Position numbers and translations under genes: made by a program. DNA of 64,000 nucleotides, from NCBI RefSeq assembly GCF_029760915.1, contig NZ_CP121685.1:966001-1030000 (forward strand), read 5' to 3'. Each line of letters starts with the position of its first letter. Position 1 is the stretch's first letter. Origin of the DNA: Olleya sp. YS. Its GTDB lineage: Bacteria; Bacteroidota; Bacteroidia; Flavobacteriales; Flavobacteriaceae. The notes below the pieces were generated by a model. It ran no database searches. It saw only the letters and a program-made list of their open reading frames with translations, and was not told the DNA's origin. Of this stretch, positions 45,390-54,290 are shown in pieces.

Positions 45390-45872
45390 TTATTCTGTTT
45401 TTTCTATTCTGAAACCTACATCTGTAATACCCTCTAGGTTTACAACACCATTGACCTCTCCATTATTCCGCATTGCATGTTTGATACTAACCGTATAAGT
45501 CCCATTTTCATTAAATATTACACCTTCTTTGTACCATAATTTATTGTTTTTAACAGCTGTTAACCCTTCGCCTAACCATTCTCCATTTTTTTGGGTCATT
45601 TCATACTCTAAGGTATCTGTCAAGGTTTTTCCATGAGGAAAATTCATTTCTACAATTAAGTATAAATTACTGAATTTATAAGCATTTGTGTTTCTAACAT
45701 TTACAAATACATTGTAAGGTTTAATCGAGTCAGGCACATCAATTTTGAAGCTTACAATGTCTTCTTTATTCCAAGCTGTAGACACACTTTTATACTCGTC
45801 AAAAACTGCTTTAGAGTCACAAGACATAACAAGTACTAACAATAAAACAAATAGGATATTACTTGCTTTCAT
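45390..45872 (-). CDS. gldH: Gliding motility lipoprotein GldH
   Basis: The start at 45872 (MKASNILFVLLLVLVMSCDSK) gives a lipoprotein of 160 residues with lipobox VMSC. Longer in-frame starts upstream would bury the signal and are rejected. The mature segment SVSTAWNKEDIVSFKIDVPDS and the pattern through VRNTNAYKFSNLYLIVEMNFP match GldH, which belongs to the Gld set needed for Type IX secretion-linked gliding. Its first 14 bases overlap the end of the ricT-like gene, so the two are coupled. Confidence 0.85.
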   Translation of the reverse strand: MKASNILFVLLLVLVMSCDSKAVFDEYKSVSTAWNKEDIVSFKIDVPDSIKPYNVFVNVRNTNAYKFSNLYLIVEMNFPHGKTLTDTLEYEMTQKNGEWLGEGLTAVKNNKLWYKEGVIFNENGTYTVSIKHAMRNNGEVNGVVNLEGITDVGFRIEKTE

Positions 45873-47118
45873 TGGTTTTATTATTATTGTTTTGTGCTTT
45901 TTTTCTATTAGGCTTTCGTTTTGGCTTCCTATTATTTGATGTATTATTATTATTGGTTTTAGCTTCAACGGTATTACGTGTTGATTTTTTATTACGGTTT
46001 CTATTGTTTTTACGTTTTTTATTGTGTTTTAGACTATCAAAACGTGTTAAACTATCTTGACCAACAACGTTTTCAAACTCTGTTTTAGTATCTATAATAA
46101 GATCTGCAGCATATTCTTCTAGGCTTGCTACTTTTTCTTTTTTCTTGTTTAATTCTATAATTTCTTTGGCTTGTGCAGCTGTAATTAAATGCCAATTCAT
46201 CCACTCACCTTCATAAGCATACCACATATGACCCTTAAAAATATCTGTTTTTTGGCATACTGCAGTTCCTTTTTCTGTATATAATTTAGCGTCAGTTTTT
46301 GGAAATGCTTTTAAAGCATCTAAATACGAATCTAATTCGTAATTTAAACAACATTTTAGTTTACCACATTGTCCTGCAAGTTTTTGTGGATTTAATGATA
46401 ATTGCTGGTAACGTGCTGCACTTGTGCTTACAGATCTAAAATCTGTTAACCAAGTAGAACAACACAACTCGCGACCACAAGAGCCTATACCTCCAAGTCT
46501 TGACGCTTCTTGACGGAAACCAACTTGTTTCATTTCTATACGAATACGAAATTCTCTTGCGTAAATTTTTATAAGTTCTCTAAAATCTACTCGTTCTTCT
46601 GCGGTATAATAAAACGTGGCTTTACTTCCGTCTCCTTGAAATTCGATATCTGAAATCTTCATTTGTAATTTCAAATCAATTGCAAATTGACGTGCTTTAA
46701 CCTTCATTGGTTCTTCTTTATCACGTGCAGTGCTCCAAATATCAATATCTTTTTGAGAGGCTTTTCTATAAATTTTCCAAACGTCGTTTTTGGTGTCTAT
46801 TTTTTTACGTTTAATTTGAACGCGAACTAATTCTCCCGTAAGGGTAACCATTCCAATATCATGACCAGATTGTGCTTGAGTTGCAACAATGTCTCCTATA
46901 CTTAGTGTTAAATTTTCTGAATTATGATAGTAATGTTTTCTACCGTTTTTAAAACGGACTTCAACCCAATCAAAAGGTTTTTCTCCATTTGGAACAGACA
47001 TGTTAGCTAACCAATCAAAAACGGTTAATTTATTGCAACTATCTGTGCCACATGTTCCGTTATTCTTACAACCTTTTGGTTGTCCGTCTTTACCTGTAGC
47101 GCAACTTTGACAAGCCAT
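45859..47118 (-). CDS. ricT: PSP1-domain protein, RicT/YaaT homologue
   Basis: This 419-residue protein has a Cys-rich N-terminus (C3, C6, C17, C23, C28). A PSP1 domain spans about 100-290, with the diagnostic clusters RLGGIGSCGRELCCSTWL and GQCGKLKCCLNYEL that can hold iron-sulfur clusters in RicT. In Bacillus, RicT with RicA and RicF speeds RNA processing. The last 65 residues are an extreme Lys/Arg/Asn-rich tail that is probably disordered and nucleic-acid binding. RicA and RicF are not in this window. gldH starts inside its 3' end. Confidence 0.86.
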   Translation of the reverse strand: MACQSCATGKDGQPKGCKNNGTCGTDSCNKLTVFDWLANMSVPNGEKPFDWVEVRFKNGRKHYYHNSENLTLSIGDIVATQAQSGHDIGMVTLTGELVRVQIKRKKIDTKNDVWKIYRKASQKDIDIWSTARDKEEPMKVKARQFAIDLKLQMKISDIEFQGDGSKATFYYTAEERVDFRELIKIYAREFRIRIEMKQVGFRQEASRLGGIGSCGRELCCSTWLTDFRSVSTSAARYQQLSLNPQKLAGQCGKLKCCLNYELDSYLDALKAFPKTDAKLYTEKGTAVCQKTDIFKGHMWYAYEGEWMNWHLITAAQAKEIIELNKKKEKVASLEEYAADLIIDTKTEFENVVGQDSLTRFDSLKHNKKRKNNRNRNKKSTRNTVEAKTNNNNTSNNRKPKRKPNRKKAQNNNNKTNESK

Positions 47119-47258
47119 ACTATTTATGTGTATATATTGAATCTTAAGGGTTTAGCCAAAAGATGACGATTAATAATTTAGTTGTACATACTAAAATGCA
47201 GTAACAACTCTTCTAATTTGTAAAGATAAGATTATTTAGATGACTTTAAAATATAAAA

Positions 47259-47285
47259 AAAGCACGATAACAATTATCGTGCTTT
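47259..47285 (-). terminator. Terminator after trhO
   Basis: The stem AAAGCACGATAA / TTATCGTGCTTT encloses a CAA loop and lies 21 bp past the trhO stop. Confidence 0.8.
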
Positions 47286-47305
47286 ATGTTGTATTTAGTA
47301 TGCAG

Positions 47306-48370
47306 TTACTTTTTAAGTGTTTCAAATATATTACGTAAATCCTTCTTATACGGTAAGTGATCTGCGCGTCCTTTTTTAAAGATATCGTTACTATTTCCTT
47401 GTCCTTTTCTAAGAGCTTTTTGCTCTTCGTATGGTAGTGCGTGAATGTTCTTACAGGTCGAAGAACAGCAGTTATCCATCTCTGTTTTACAGTCTTCACA
47501 TTGTATAAATAATAAGTGGCATGCATCATTAGCACAGTTAACATGTGTATCACACGGTTTACCACATTGATGGCATTGCGCGATAACGTCATCACTAATT
47601 TTCTCTGCACGACGCTCATCAAACACAAAATTTTTACCAATAAACTTGTTTTCTATACCTTCTGCATTGACTTGTCTTGTGTACTCAATAATTCCGCCTT
47701 CCAACTGATAGACGTTTTTAAACCCTTTGTGTTTATAGTAGGCACTTGCTTTTTCACAACGTATACCACCAGTACAATACATAAGTAAATTTTTATCTTC
47801 CTTGTGCTCTCTTAAGTCTTCTTCAATGATATCCAAAGATTCTCTAAAAGTATCTACATCTGGTGTTATTGCTCCATCAAAATGTCCAATTTCGCTTTCG
47901 TAATGATTACGCATATCTACACAAACTGTATTTGGATTGTTTAACATGTCATTAAATTCCTTTGCAGATAGATGTACACCTTTGTTAGTGACATCAAAAG
48001 TGTTATCGTTTAAACCATCTGCTACAATTTTTTCGCGAACTTTAACTTTAAGCTTTAAAAAAGACATGTTGTCCTGTTCTATTGCAATGTTAAGTCTAAA
48101 ATCTTTTAAAAAATCGATGTTGTCTAAATGCTGTTTAAAATCTTTAAAATGATCTGCTGGAAGAGATAGTTGTGCATTAATCCCTTCGGTAGCGACATAA
48201 ATACGACCAAGGACGTCTAAACTGTCCCATTTAATAAATAATTGGTCTCTAAATTCTTGTGGATTACTAATGTGAGCATACTGGTAAAACGATAGTGTTA
48301 AACGTTCTTTACCTGCTTGTTTTATAAGTTCTGCTCTTTCATTAGCGCTTAATTTGTTGTACAGTTGCAT
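47306..48370 (-). CDS. trhO: tRNA uridine(34) hydroxylase TrhO (YceA-type rhodanese)
   Basis: This 354-residue protein has an N-terminal acylphosphatase-like segment, then a rhodanese domain with catalytic Cys199 in MYCTGGIRCEKASAYY. The zinc-binding Cys-rich tail starts at QCHQCGKPCDTHVNC. TrhO installs the oxygen-dependent 5-hydroxyuridine at tRNA position 34. The conserved TEGINAQLS and DMRNHYESEIGHF segments and the overall length match. It has its own terminator. Confidence 0.93.
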   Translation of the reverse strand: MQLYNKLSANERAELIKQAGKERLTLSFYQYAHISNPQEFRDQLFIKWDSLDVLGRIYVATEGINAQLSLPADHFKDFKQHLDNIDFLKDFRLNIAIEQDNMSFLKLKVKVREKIVADGLNDNTFDVTNKGVHLSAKEFNDMLNNPNTVCVDMRNHYESEIGHFDGAITPDVDTFRESLDIIEEDLREHKEDKNLLMYCTGGIRCEKASAYYKHKGFKNVYQLEGGIIEYTRQVNAEGIENKFIGKNFVFDERRAEKISDDVIAQCHQCGKPCDTHVNCANDACHLLFIQCEDCKTEMDNCCSSTCKNIHALPYEEQKALRKGQGNSNDIFKKGRADHLPYKKDLRNIFETLKK

Positions 48371-48449
48371 GCTATACTTAGTTTAAGTGTTAATAAAAAG
48401 TTTTTGCAAAGGTATTATTTTTAGTGATCTAGACAATTTAAGGGTAAAA

Positions 48450-48480
48450 AAAAGTCCTTTACGCTTTGCAAAGGACTTTT
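48450..48480 (-). terminator. Terminator after 30-codon ORF
   Basis: The stem AAAAGTCCTTT / AAAGGACTTTT encloses a 9-base loop and is followed on the minus strand by a run of eight U. It belongs to whatever is transcribed leftward from near 48630. Confidence 0.8.
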
Positions 48481-48487
48481 AATAGAC

Positions 48488-48538
48488 TAACTCGTTAATA
48501 ATTTTTTAATGTTTTGGATTAAAAAATGTTACGAGTTA
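48488..48538 (-). other. Long stem-loop overlapping the stop of the 30-codon ORF
   Basis: TAACTCGT (48488) pairs with ACGAGTTA (48531), and ATTTTTTAAT pairs with ATTAAAAAAT around a GTTTTGG loop, with a small internal bulge. The right arm contains the TAA stop codon. It could be an RNA-stability element or a second terminator. Confidence 0.5.
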
Positions 48539-48628
48539 ACCTCCATCGGCTTTACAACTACTATTAAGTAGAATAGCAACTGAAACGCCTAATGTTTTTG
48601 TAAAAACTAATCTTTTTAAATATTTCAT
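48536..48628 (-). CDS. Possible 30-residue secreted/lipoprotein-like peptide
   Basis: The ORF encodes MKYLKRLVFTKTLGVSVAIL and ends NSSCKADGG. A basic start, a hydrophobic core and a single Cys resemble a minimal lipoprotein signal, though the lipobox (NSSC) is weak. It sits alone between trhO and recA on the minus strand, with two hairpins at its end, the second a clear terminator, so it is very likely a separate transcript. Whether the product is the peptide or an RNA is open. Confidence 0.4.
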   Translation of the reverse strand: MKYLKRLVFTKTLGVSVAILLNSSCKADGG

Positions 48629-48803
48629 ACCTTAAAAATTTTCAAGGATTAACATTTTAAAAGTGGTATAAATAATTCTTTTTCATAGCATAATTTTTCC
48701 ACTTCAATAAGTAGATGCAAAAACTTTAAAAAGGTTGCGTGAGAAAATTAAATTTCTTTAAAAAAGTAGTATTTTAGCATAGAAATTTTAATAAAAACGA
48801 GGT

Positions 48804-49808
48804 ATGAGTAAAGAAAAAGACGCTAAACTAAAAGCATTACAATTAACATTAGATAAACTAGATAAAGCTTACGGAAAAGGGACTGTGATGAAAATGAGTG
48901 ACGCAGCAGTGGTTGATGTAGATGCTATCCCATCTGGTTCTTTAGGTTTAGATATTGCATTGGGAGTTGGTGGTTACCCAAGAGGTAGGGTTATAGAGAT
49001 TTATGGTCCAGAATCTTCTGGTAAAACAACGTTAACCCTTCATGCTATTGCAGAAGCACAAAAAGCAGGTGGAATTGCTGCTTTTATAGATGCAGAGCAT
49101 GCTTTTGATAGATTTTATGCAGAAAAACTAGGGGTAGATATTGATAATTTAATTATATCTCAACCAGATAATGGTGAGCAAGCACTAGAAATTGCTGATA
49201 ATTTAATTCGTTCTGGAGCAATTGATATTGTTGTTATTGACTCGGTTGCAGCCTTAACACCTAAAAGTGAAATTGAGGGTGAAATGGGTGATTCTAAAAT
49301 GGGATTACATGCACGTTTAATGTCTCAAGCCTTAAGAAAATTAACTGCCTCAATTAGCAAAACTAATTGTACTGTAATATTTATTAACCAATTACGTGAA
49401 AAAATTGGTGTTATGTTTGGTAATCCAGAAACCACTACTGGTGGAAATGCACTTAAGTTTTATGCTTCTGTACGTTTAGATATAAGACGTTCTACACAAA
49501 TTAAAGACAGTAATGGTGAAGTACTTGGTAACAAAACCAGAGTTAAAGTAGTAAAAAATAAAGTCGCACCACCTTTTAGAATGGCTGAGTTTGATATAAT
49601 GTACGGAGCAGGTGTAAGTAAAGTTGGAGAAATATTAGATGTAGCTGTAGAAAAAGAAATAATTAAAAAGAGTGGGTCTTGGTTTAGTTACGATGACACC
49701 AAGCTTGGACAAGGTAGAGATGCTGTAAAGCTTATTATTAAAGATAATCCTGAACTGTTTGAGGAGCTAGAAGAAAAAATAAAAGTAGCTATTAAAGAGA
49801 GTCTTTAA
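48804..49808 (+). CDS. recA: Recombinase A
   Basis: This 334-residue ATPase forms the filament for homologous pairing and SOS induction. Walker A is GPESSGKT (68-75) and Walker B is VVIDSVAAL. The L1/L2 DNA-binding loops appear as [14 protein letters not shown] and [18 protein letters not shown]. The C-terminal domain is a short, acidic helix. The start has an unusual purine-rich GAGG five bases before the ATG, which could act as a ribosome binding site. Monocistronic, with its own terminator. Confidence 0.97.
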   Translation: MSKEKDAKLKALQLTLDKLDKAYGKGTVMKMSDAAVVDVDAIPSGSLGLDIALGVGGYPRGRVIEIYGPESSGKTTLTLHAIAEAQKAGGIAAFIDAEHAFDRFYAEKLGVDIDNLIISQPDNGEQALEIADNLIRSGAIDIVVIDSVAALTPKSEIEGEMGDSKMGLHARLMSQALRKLTASISKTNCTVIFINQLREKIGVMFGNPETTTGGNALKFYASVRLDIRRSTQIKDSNGEVLGNKTRVKVVKNKVAPPFRMAEFDIMYGAGVSKVGEILDVAVEKEIIKKSGSWFSYDDTKLGQGRDAVKLIIKDNPELFEELEEKIKVAIKESL

Positions 49809-49813
49809 AATAC

Positions 49814-49840
49814 AAATCCCGATTAATTCGGGATTTTTTT
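49814..49840 (+). terminator. recA terminator
   Basis: The stem AAATCCCGA / TCGGGATTT encloses a TTAAT loop and is followed by T4. Confidence 0.85.
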
Positions 49841-49905
49841 AATTAGTGACGCAACCTTTTTGAAGTTTGTGCATCTACCAATAAACAAACTTGAGTTAAT
49901 TTAAA

Positions 49906-50310
49906 ATGAAAAAGCTTTTTACTGCTATTGTAGTCCTTTGTATGCTGTCCTCTTGTAGTTTGGATAAAAATCCTCCAGAAAGCTATTTAGAACCAGTTCC
50001 GATTTCAAGTGCATCTATGCCAGAATATTTTACTCAAGGTGAGACTTATCAAATTGATATATCTTACTTAAGACCTACAGATTGTCACTATTTTCATGAT
50101 ATTTATTCTGTAAGAGAAGATAATGTTATTACTCTTGCTGTTATCAATTCGGTATCAGATAATGGTAATTGTCAACCTAGTAATATGGCAAAAGAAAGTT
50201 CTTTTGAATTTTTAGCTTCTGATTCTGGTAGTTATACATTTAAATTTTGGCAAGGTGAGGATGACCAAGGTGAAGATTTTTATTTAATAATGGAAGTACC
50301 TATAGAGTAA
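49906..50310 (+). CDS. Lipoprotein of unknown function
   Basis: This 134-residue protein has a lipoprotein signal (MKKLFTAIVVLCMLSSCSLDK, Cys17). The mature part is beta-rich and acidic, ending in SYTFKFWQGEDDQGEDFYLIMEV, and may have an Ig-like fold. It precedes an ECF sigma gene by 30 bp and could be part of the same transcript. I do not recognise it. Confidence 0.7.
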   Translation: MKKLFTAIVVLCMLSSCSLDKNPPESYLEPVPISSASMPEYFTQGETYQIDISYLRPTDCHYFHDIYSVREDNVITLAVINSVSDNGNCQPSNMAKESSFEFLASDSGSYTFKFWQGEDDQGEDFYLIMEVPIE

Positions 50311-50340
50311 AAAAAGTATTAACCAATACATTGTTTAAAA

Positions 50341-50883
50341 TTGAGTTTAGACCAACTCATACATAAATGCAAATCCAATGATACTAAAGCACAAAGCGAA
50401 TTATACCAGCTTTATTCAAGCAAGTTATTCTCTGTTAGCTTAAAGTATTCAAGTTCTCATGCAGAAGCAGAAGACAATTTACAAGATGCGTTTATTACTA
50501 TTTTTGATAAAATAAAACAGTACAAAAACAAAGGTAGTTTTGAAGGTTGGTTAAAGCGAGTCACTATAAATACTGTGTTACAACGTTACAGAACACAAAA
50601 GGTATTTGACATAGTAAATGAAGAAGCAATAGTTGACGAAAATGTTGAGATTGAAGAGGATGATGTTAGTATAGATTTTTTATTAAAATGCATCCAAGAG
50701 TTACCAGACAGATATAGGTTAGTTTTCAATCTGTATGTATTAGATGGTTACTCTCATAAAGAAATAGCAGATATGTTAGCAATAACATCTGGAACAACAA
50801 AGTCTAATTTAGCAAGAGCTAGACAGATATTAAAAGAAAAAATAGTAGAATATAAAACGGGATTAAACTCCCAATCGTTATAA
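50341..50883 (+). CDS. ECF-type RNA polymerase sigma factor
   Basis: This 180-residue protein has sigma-70 region 2 (AEDNLQDAFITIFDKIKQYKNKGSFEGWLKRVTINT) and region 4 (LPDRYRLVFNLYVLDGYSHKEIADMLAITSGTTKSNLARAR). It starts at a TTG codon, since the first ATG would delete region 2; the N-terminus LSLDQLIHKC agrees with relatives. Its stop is directly followed by the ATG of the next gene, which looks like its anti-sigma partner. Confidence 0.9.
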   Translation: MSLDQLIHKCKSNDTKAQSELYQLYSSKLFSVSLKYSSSHAEAEDNLQDAFITIFDKIKQYKNKGSFEGWLKRVTINTVLQRYRTQKVFDIVNEEAIVDENVEIEEDDVSIDFLLKCIQELPDRYRLVFNLYVLDGYSHKEIADMLAITSGTTKSNLARARQILKEKIVEYKTGLNSQSL

Positions 50884-52401
50884 ATGAGTACAAAAAAGAA
50901 CATAGATCGTCTATTTCAAGAGAAATTTAAAGAGTTTGATGTCAAACCAGACCCAAAGGTTTGGCAAAATATACAATCTCAATTACAACAAGACCAAGAT
51001 AAGTCTGTAGCAATTATTCCATTATGGCTTAAGCTATCTGGTATTGCTGCTTCTTTAGCCCTATTATTATTTTTAGGAAAGTCTATATTAAACGCTACTG
51101 ACACTTCAGAACTACCATCATCAGTTGATTCGAATAATACAATTGACAATAAAAAACCTATAAATAATACTACAAAGGATGTTTTTATTAAACCTACAAA
51201 AGGGAATGATTCTAACACCCAAGACAACATAAATCATTCTAATACAATTGATAATTCTCAGATAGTCAACACTAATAATCCTAAAGCATTAGATAATCCA
51301 AACTCTAATTCTAGTGATAAAAACACTAACTACAATAAAGCTAACAAAACAACAATTAGTTCGGCAAATGTATCCAATAAAATCAACCCATTACATGTAA
51401 ACCAACAAGACGCTATTTCTAATCAAAATAACACTAACACAGTTGCTAAAAACACCAATGTGTCGACTACAGACAAGAGTAATAGAATTAATAATAACTC
51501 AGACGTTGTTAACACAAATCTTAATAAAGATAAAAGTGTTTTAGACAATAATAAACTTGACAATAGCATCAATGACGCTATTGTCGAAAACAAAATAGAA
51601 GAACAAAATAAAGAGCAAGAAAAATCATCTATTGAGGATGCTATTGCTAAAAATAATACTGAAGACCTTATTGAAAAAGAGGAAGTAAATAACAGGTGGA
51701 GTGTTAATGCTAACATTGCGCCTGTTTATTACAACAGTTTTGGACAAGGCTCTCACATACATGAACAATTTAATCAAAATGACAAATCCGGACAAGTTAA
51801 CACCAGTTATGGAGTAAAAGTAGGATATGCTTTAAATGACAAACTAACTGTTAGATCTGGTATTAATCGTCTAAATTTAAGTTACAACACAGAAGATGTT
51901 GTGGTTTACGAAAAAATTACAACCAATACAGACAACACTGCTACGCTTAAAAATGTAGATTTTACAAGCACAAGTAATGGTCATCAATTAAATATGATTA
52001 GTGCCAAAAATGTAAGTGTAATGGAGGTTAGTAAAAGCTTTAACGCAGCTATTAATCAAAGTATGAGTTATTATGAAATCCCTCTAGAAATAGAATACAA
52101 ACTATTAGATAAACGCTTTGGTATTAATTTAATTGGAGGAATCAGTTCTTTTGTATTAAATGACAACGAAGTTATATCTGATTTAAATGGAACCAAAACA
52201 AAAATAGGAGAAGCTAATAATATCAATCCGCTTAGTTTTAGTACCAACTTGGGTATTGGTTTAAATTACAAGTTTAATAATACTTTGATTTTTAACCTTG
52301 AACCTACTTTTAAGTACCAATTAAATGCATTTAATGATACATCTGGTAATTTTAATCCATACATTTTAGGGTTATATACTGGATTTAGTTATAGATTTTA
52401 A
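50884..52401 (+). CDS. Anti-sigma-like protein fused to an outer-membrane beta-barrel
   Basis: This 505-residue protein begins with a short cytoplasmic domain (KNIDRLFQEKFKEFDVKPDPKVWQNIQ) and one transmembrane helix near 55-67 (LSGIAASLALLLFLGKSI). About 200 residues of Asn/Ser/Thr-rich linker follow, and then a C-terminal domain from about 275 whose strands (GVKVGYALNDKLTVRSGINRL ... YILGLYTGFSYRF) look like an outer-membrane barrel ending in Phe. The pairing with an ECF sigma factor suggests a trans-envelope regulator. The route and final location of the barrel are unclear. Confidence 0.78.
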   Translation: MSTKKNIDRLFQEKFKEFDVKPDPKVWQNIQSQLQQDQDKSVAIIPLWLKLSGIAASLALLLFLGKSILNATDTSELPSSVDSNNTIDNKKPINNTTKDVFIKPTKGNDSNTQDNINHSNTIDNSQIVNTNNPKALDNPNSNSSDKNTNYNKANKTTISSANVSNKINPLHVNQQDAISNQNNTNTVAKNTNVSTTDKSNRINNNSDVVNTNLNKDKSVLDNNKLDNSINDAIVENKIEEQNKEQEKSSIEDAIAKNNTEDLIEKEEVNNRWSVNANIAPVYYNSFGQGSHIHEQFNQNDKSGQVNTSYGVKVGYALNDKLTVRSGINRLNLSYNTEDVVVYEKITTNTDNTATLKNVDFTSTSNGHQLNMISAKNVSVMEVSKSFNAAINQSMSYYEIPLEIEYKLLDKRFGINLIGGISSFVLNDNEVISDLNGTKTKIGEANNINPLSFSTNLGIGLNYKFNNTLIFNLEPTFKYQLNAFNDTSGNFNPYILGLYTGFSYRF

Positions 52402-52450
52402 GTTTAGTTTTTAGTTTAAAGTGTCCCTTTTAATAGGGAAAGCAATGATG

Positions 52451-52483
52451 AAAAAAGTTACTCTGTGTCAGAGTAACTTTTTT
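52451..52483. terminator. Bidirectional terminator between sigma operon and plsC
   Basis: The stem AAAAAAGTTACTCT / AGAGTAACTTTTTT encloses a GTGTC loop and serves convergent genes. Confidence 0.88.
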
Positions 52484-53219
52484 AATTTATTACACTATGT
52501 AATTCTTCTAAAATAATTTCTCTTGATTTTTGGTTCAGCGTTTTTGTGTCCTCAATAGTCAATTTTTCAGTTGGGATAAATTGATGCATTTTAGCTCTCA
52601 TAATTCCAGGTCCACCACTAAAAAAAGTGTAAGAAAATCTTTGTTTATTATCCAGAAACGTAATAGGCACAATTGGAGTTTTGTGGTTAATAGCCAAACG
52701 GAATGCACCATCTTTAAACTCGTCTAACAAAATATGTTCTTCTGGAACTAAGCCTTCCGGAAAAATACAAATACTTAACCCTTGTTTCAATCTTTTTTGA
52801 GCTCTTAAAAACACAGCCTGTCTGCTTTTAGCACTACTTCTATCTACCAAAATACAAGTACGTTTATAGAAAAAACCAAACAATGGTATTTTTGCCAATT
52901 CAGCTTTACCAACAAATACAAACGGATTTTTAACAGTTACAAGCATGAGCATGATATCAACCATTGAGGTATGGTTAGCAATAAACATGTAACTTTTTTT
53001 TGGAACAGGTTTTTGCAAATATTCAATTTTGGTTATAAAACCCATACCTACTAAAATAAATCTTGCCCAAAAACGTGCTAGCTTAAAAAAATAAGGGTAC
53101 CAAGACTCTTTTGAAATAGATAGTAATAAAACAGGAAATAAAATAATAATGGGTAATGCTACTAAAATGTAGAACCAAATACGATATAATGTCCAAAAAA
53201 TATACTTAAATACTATCAT
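52482..53219 (-). CDS. plsC: 1-acyl-sn-glycerol-3-phosphate acyltransferase (second PlsC)
   Basis: This 245-residue protein has two N-terminal hydrophobic stretches (ILVALPIIILFPVLLLS), the catalytic NHTSMVD near residue 82 and the substrate motif FPEGLVPEE near 153. It is less like the PlsC at 1499 than either is to the family average by eye, so the two probably use different acyl donors or acceptors. It is divergent from trpS. Confidence 0.86.
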   Translation of the reverse strand: MIVFKYIFWTLYRIWFYILVALPIIILFPVLLLSISKESWYPYFFKLARFWARFILVGMGFITKIEYLQKPVPKKSYMFIANHTSMVDIMLMLVTVKNPFVFVGKAELAKIPLFGFFYKRTCILVDRSSAKSRQAVFLRAQKRLKQGLSICIFPEGLVPEEHILLDEFKDGAFRLAINHKTPIVPITFLDNKQRFSYTFFSGGPGIMRAKMHQFIPTEKLTIEDTKTLNQKSREIILEELHSVIN

Positions 53220-53244
53220 TAGCTGTCAAAACTAATTAAATTTA

Positions 53245-53275
53245 TTGAGCTATTCTACTAAAAAAATTACCTTTG
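53245..53275 (+). promoter_or_regulatory. trpS promoter (TTG, 20 bp, TACCTTTG)
   Basis: The -33 TTG at 53245-53247 and the exact -7 TACCTTTG at 53268-53275 have a 20-bp spacer. This is the clearest Bacteroidota promoter in the window. Transcription would start near 53282, leaving a leader of about 40 nt that contains the next hairpin. Confidence 0.6.
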
Positions 53276-53298
53276 CTTTCAAGTTTAATTAAAAAAGA

Positions 53299-53314
53299 TT
53301 CCGCTTTAGCGGAA
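53299..53314 (+). promoter_or_regulatory. Leader hairpin TTCCGC/GCGGAA before trpS
   Basis: The TTCCGC arm, TTTA loop and GCGGAA arm end 7 bp before the trpS ATG. The same hairpin, one base pair longer on each side, precedes hemE. Confidence 0.45.
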
Positions 53315-53321
53315 TGTGAGC

Positions 53322-54290
53322 ATGGCAAGAATACTTACAGGAATACAAAGTACAGGAACACCACATTTAGGGAATATATTAGGAGCATTAAAACCAGCTA
53401 TTGCATTAGCAAATGATGCAAAAAACGAATCGTTTTTGTTTATTGCAGACTTACATTCTTTAACTCAAATTAAAGATGGTGAAACTTTAAGACACAACAC
53501 TTATTCTACTGCTGCTACTTGGTTAGCATTTGGATTAGATATTGATAAAACTGTATTTTATAGACAAAGCGATGTGCCACAGGTTACTGAATTGGCTTGG
53601 TATTTAAACTGTTTTTTTCCTTTTAAGCGTTTGGAGCTGGCACACAGTTTTAAAGATAAAGCTGATAGATTAGATGATGTTAATGGTGGACTATTTACCT
53701 ATCCTATGCTAATGGCTGCAGATATTTTATTATATGATGCACAGATAATTCCTGTTGGAAAAGATCAAGAACAACATATTGAAATGACGCGTGATGTTGC
53801 TTCACGTTTTCATGCAAAAATGGGAGACACTTTTGTGCTACCAGAAGCCAAAATCCAAAAAGACACCATGCTGATTCCTGGTACAGATGGCGAAAAAATG
53901 AGTAAAAGTAAAGGCAATATTATTGATATCTTTTTACCAGAAAAGAAATTGCGTAAACAAATCATGTCTATAGAAACTGATAGCACACCACTTGAAGACC
54001 CTAAAGATTGGTCAACTTGTAACTGTTTTGCTTTGTATAGTTTATTAGCTTCAGAAAAAGATATAACGACTATGAAAAATAATTACCAAAACGGTAATTA
54101 CGGTTATGGTCATGCTAAGCAAGCTTTATATGAGTTAATCTTAGACACCTTTAAAACAGAACGCGAACGTTACAACCACTTTATGGCTAACTTAAATGAA
54201 ATTGATGACGCTTTAGCTAAAGGCGCACAAAAAGCTAAGCTTGTTGCAGATGACGTACTAAAAAGAGTTAGAAAAAAGGTTGGGTATTAA
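53322..54290 (+). CDS. trpS: Tryptophanyl-tRNA synthetase
   Basis: I choose the ATG at 53322 (MARILTGIQSTGTPHLGN) over a GTG 6 bp upstream, as it places the hairpin outside the gene and gives the usual N-terminus. Motif HxGN is in TGTPHLGNILGA and the KMSKS loop is GEKMSKSKGN, both class I. The enzyme charges tRNA-Trp. The last 4 bp overlap the end of the convergent 1520-codon gene. Confidence 0.95.
   Translation: MARILTGIQSTGTPHLGNILGALKPAIALANDAKNESFLFIADLHSLTQIKDGETLRHNTYSTAATWLAFGLDIDKTVFYRQSDVPQVTELAWYLNCFFPFKRLELAHSFKDKADRLDDVNGGLFTYPMLMAADILLYDAQIIPVGKDQEQHIEMTRDVASRFHAKMGDTFVLPEAKIQKDTMLIPGTDGEKMSKSKGNIIDIFLPEKKLRKQIMSIETDSTPLEDPKDWSTCNCFALYSLLASEKDITTMKNNYQNGNYGYGHAKQALYELILDTFKTERERYNHFMANLNEIDDALAKGAQKAKLVADDVLKRVRKKVGY

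Noticed and set aside
47284-47640. 118-codon minus-strand ORF inside trhO
   Set aside because: Its sequence is an out-of-frame shadow of the trhO Cys-rich tail; trhO is conserved over its full length.
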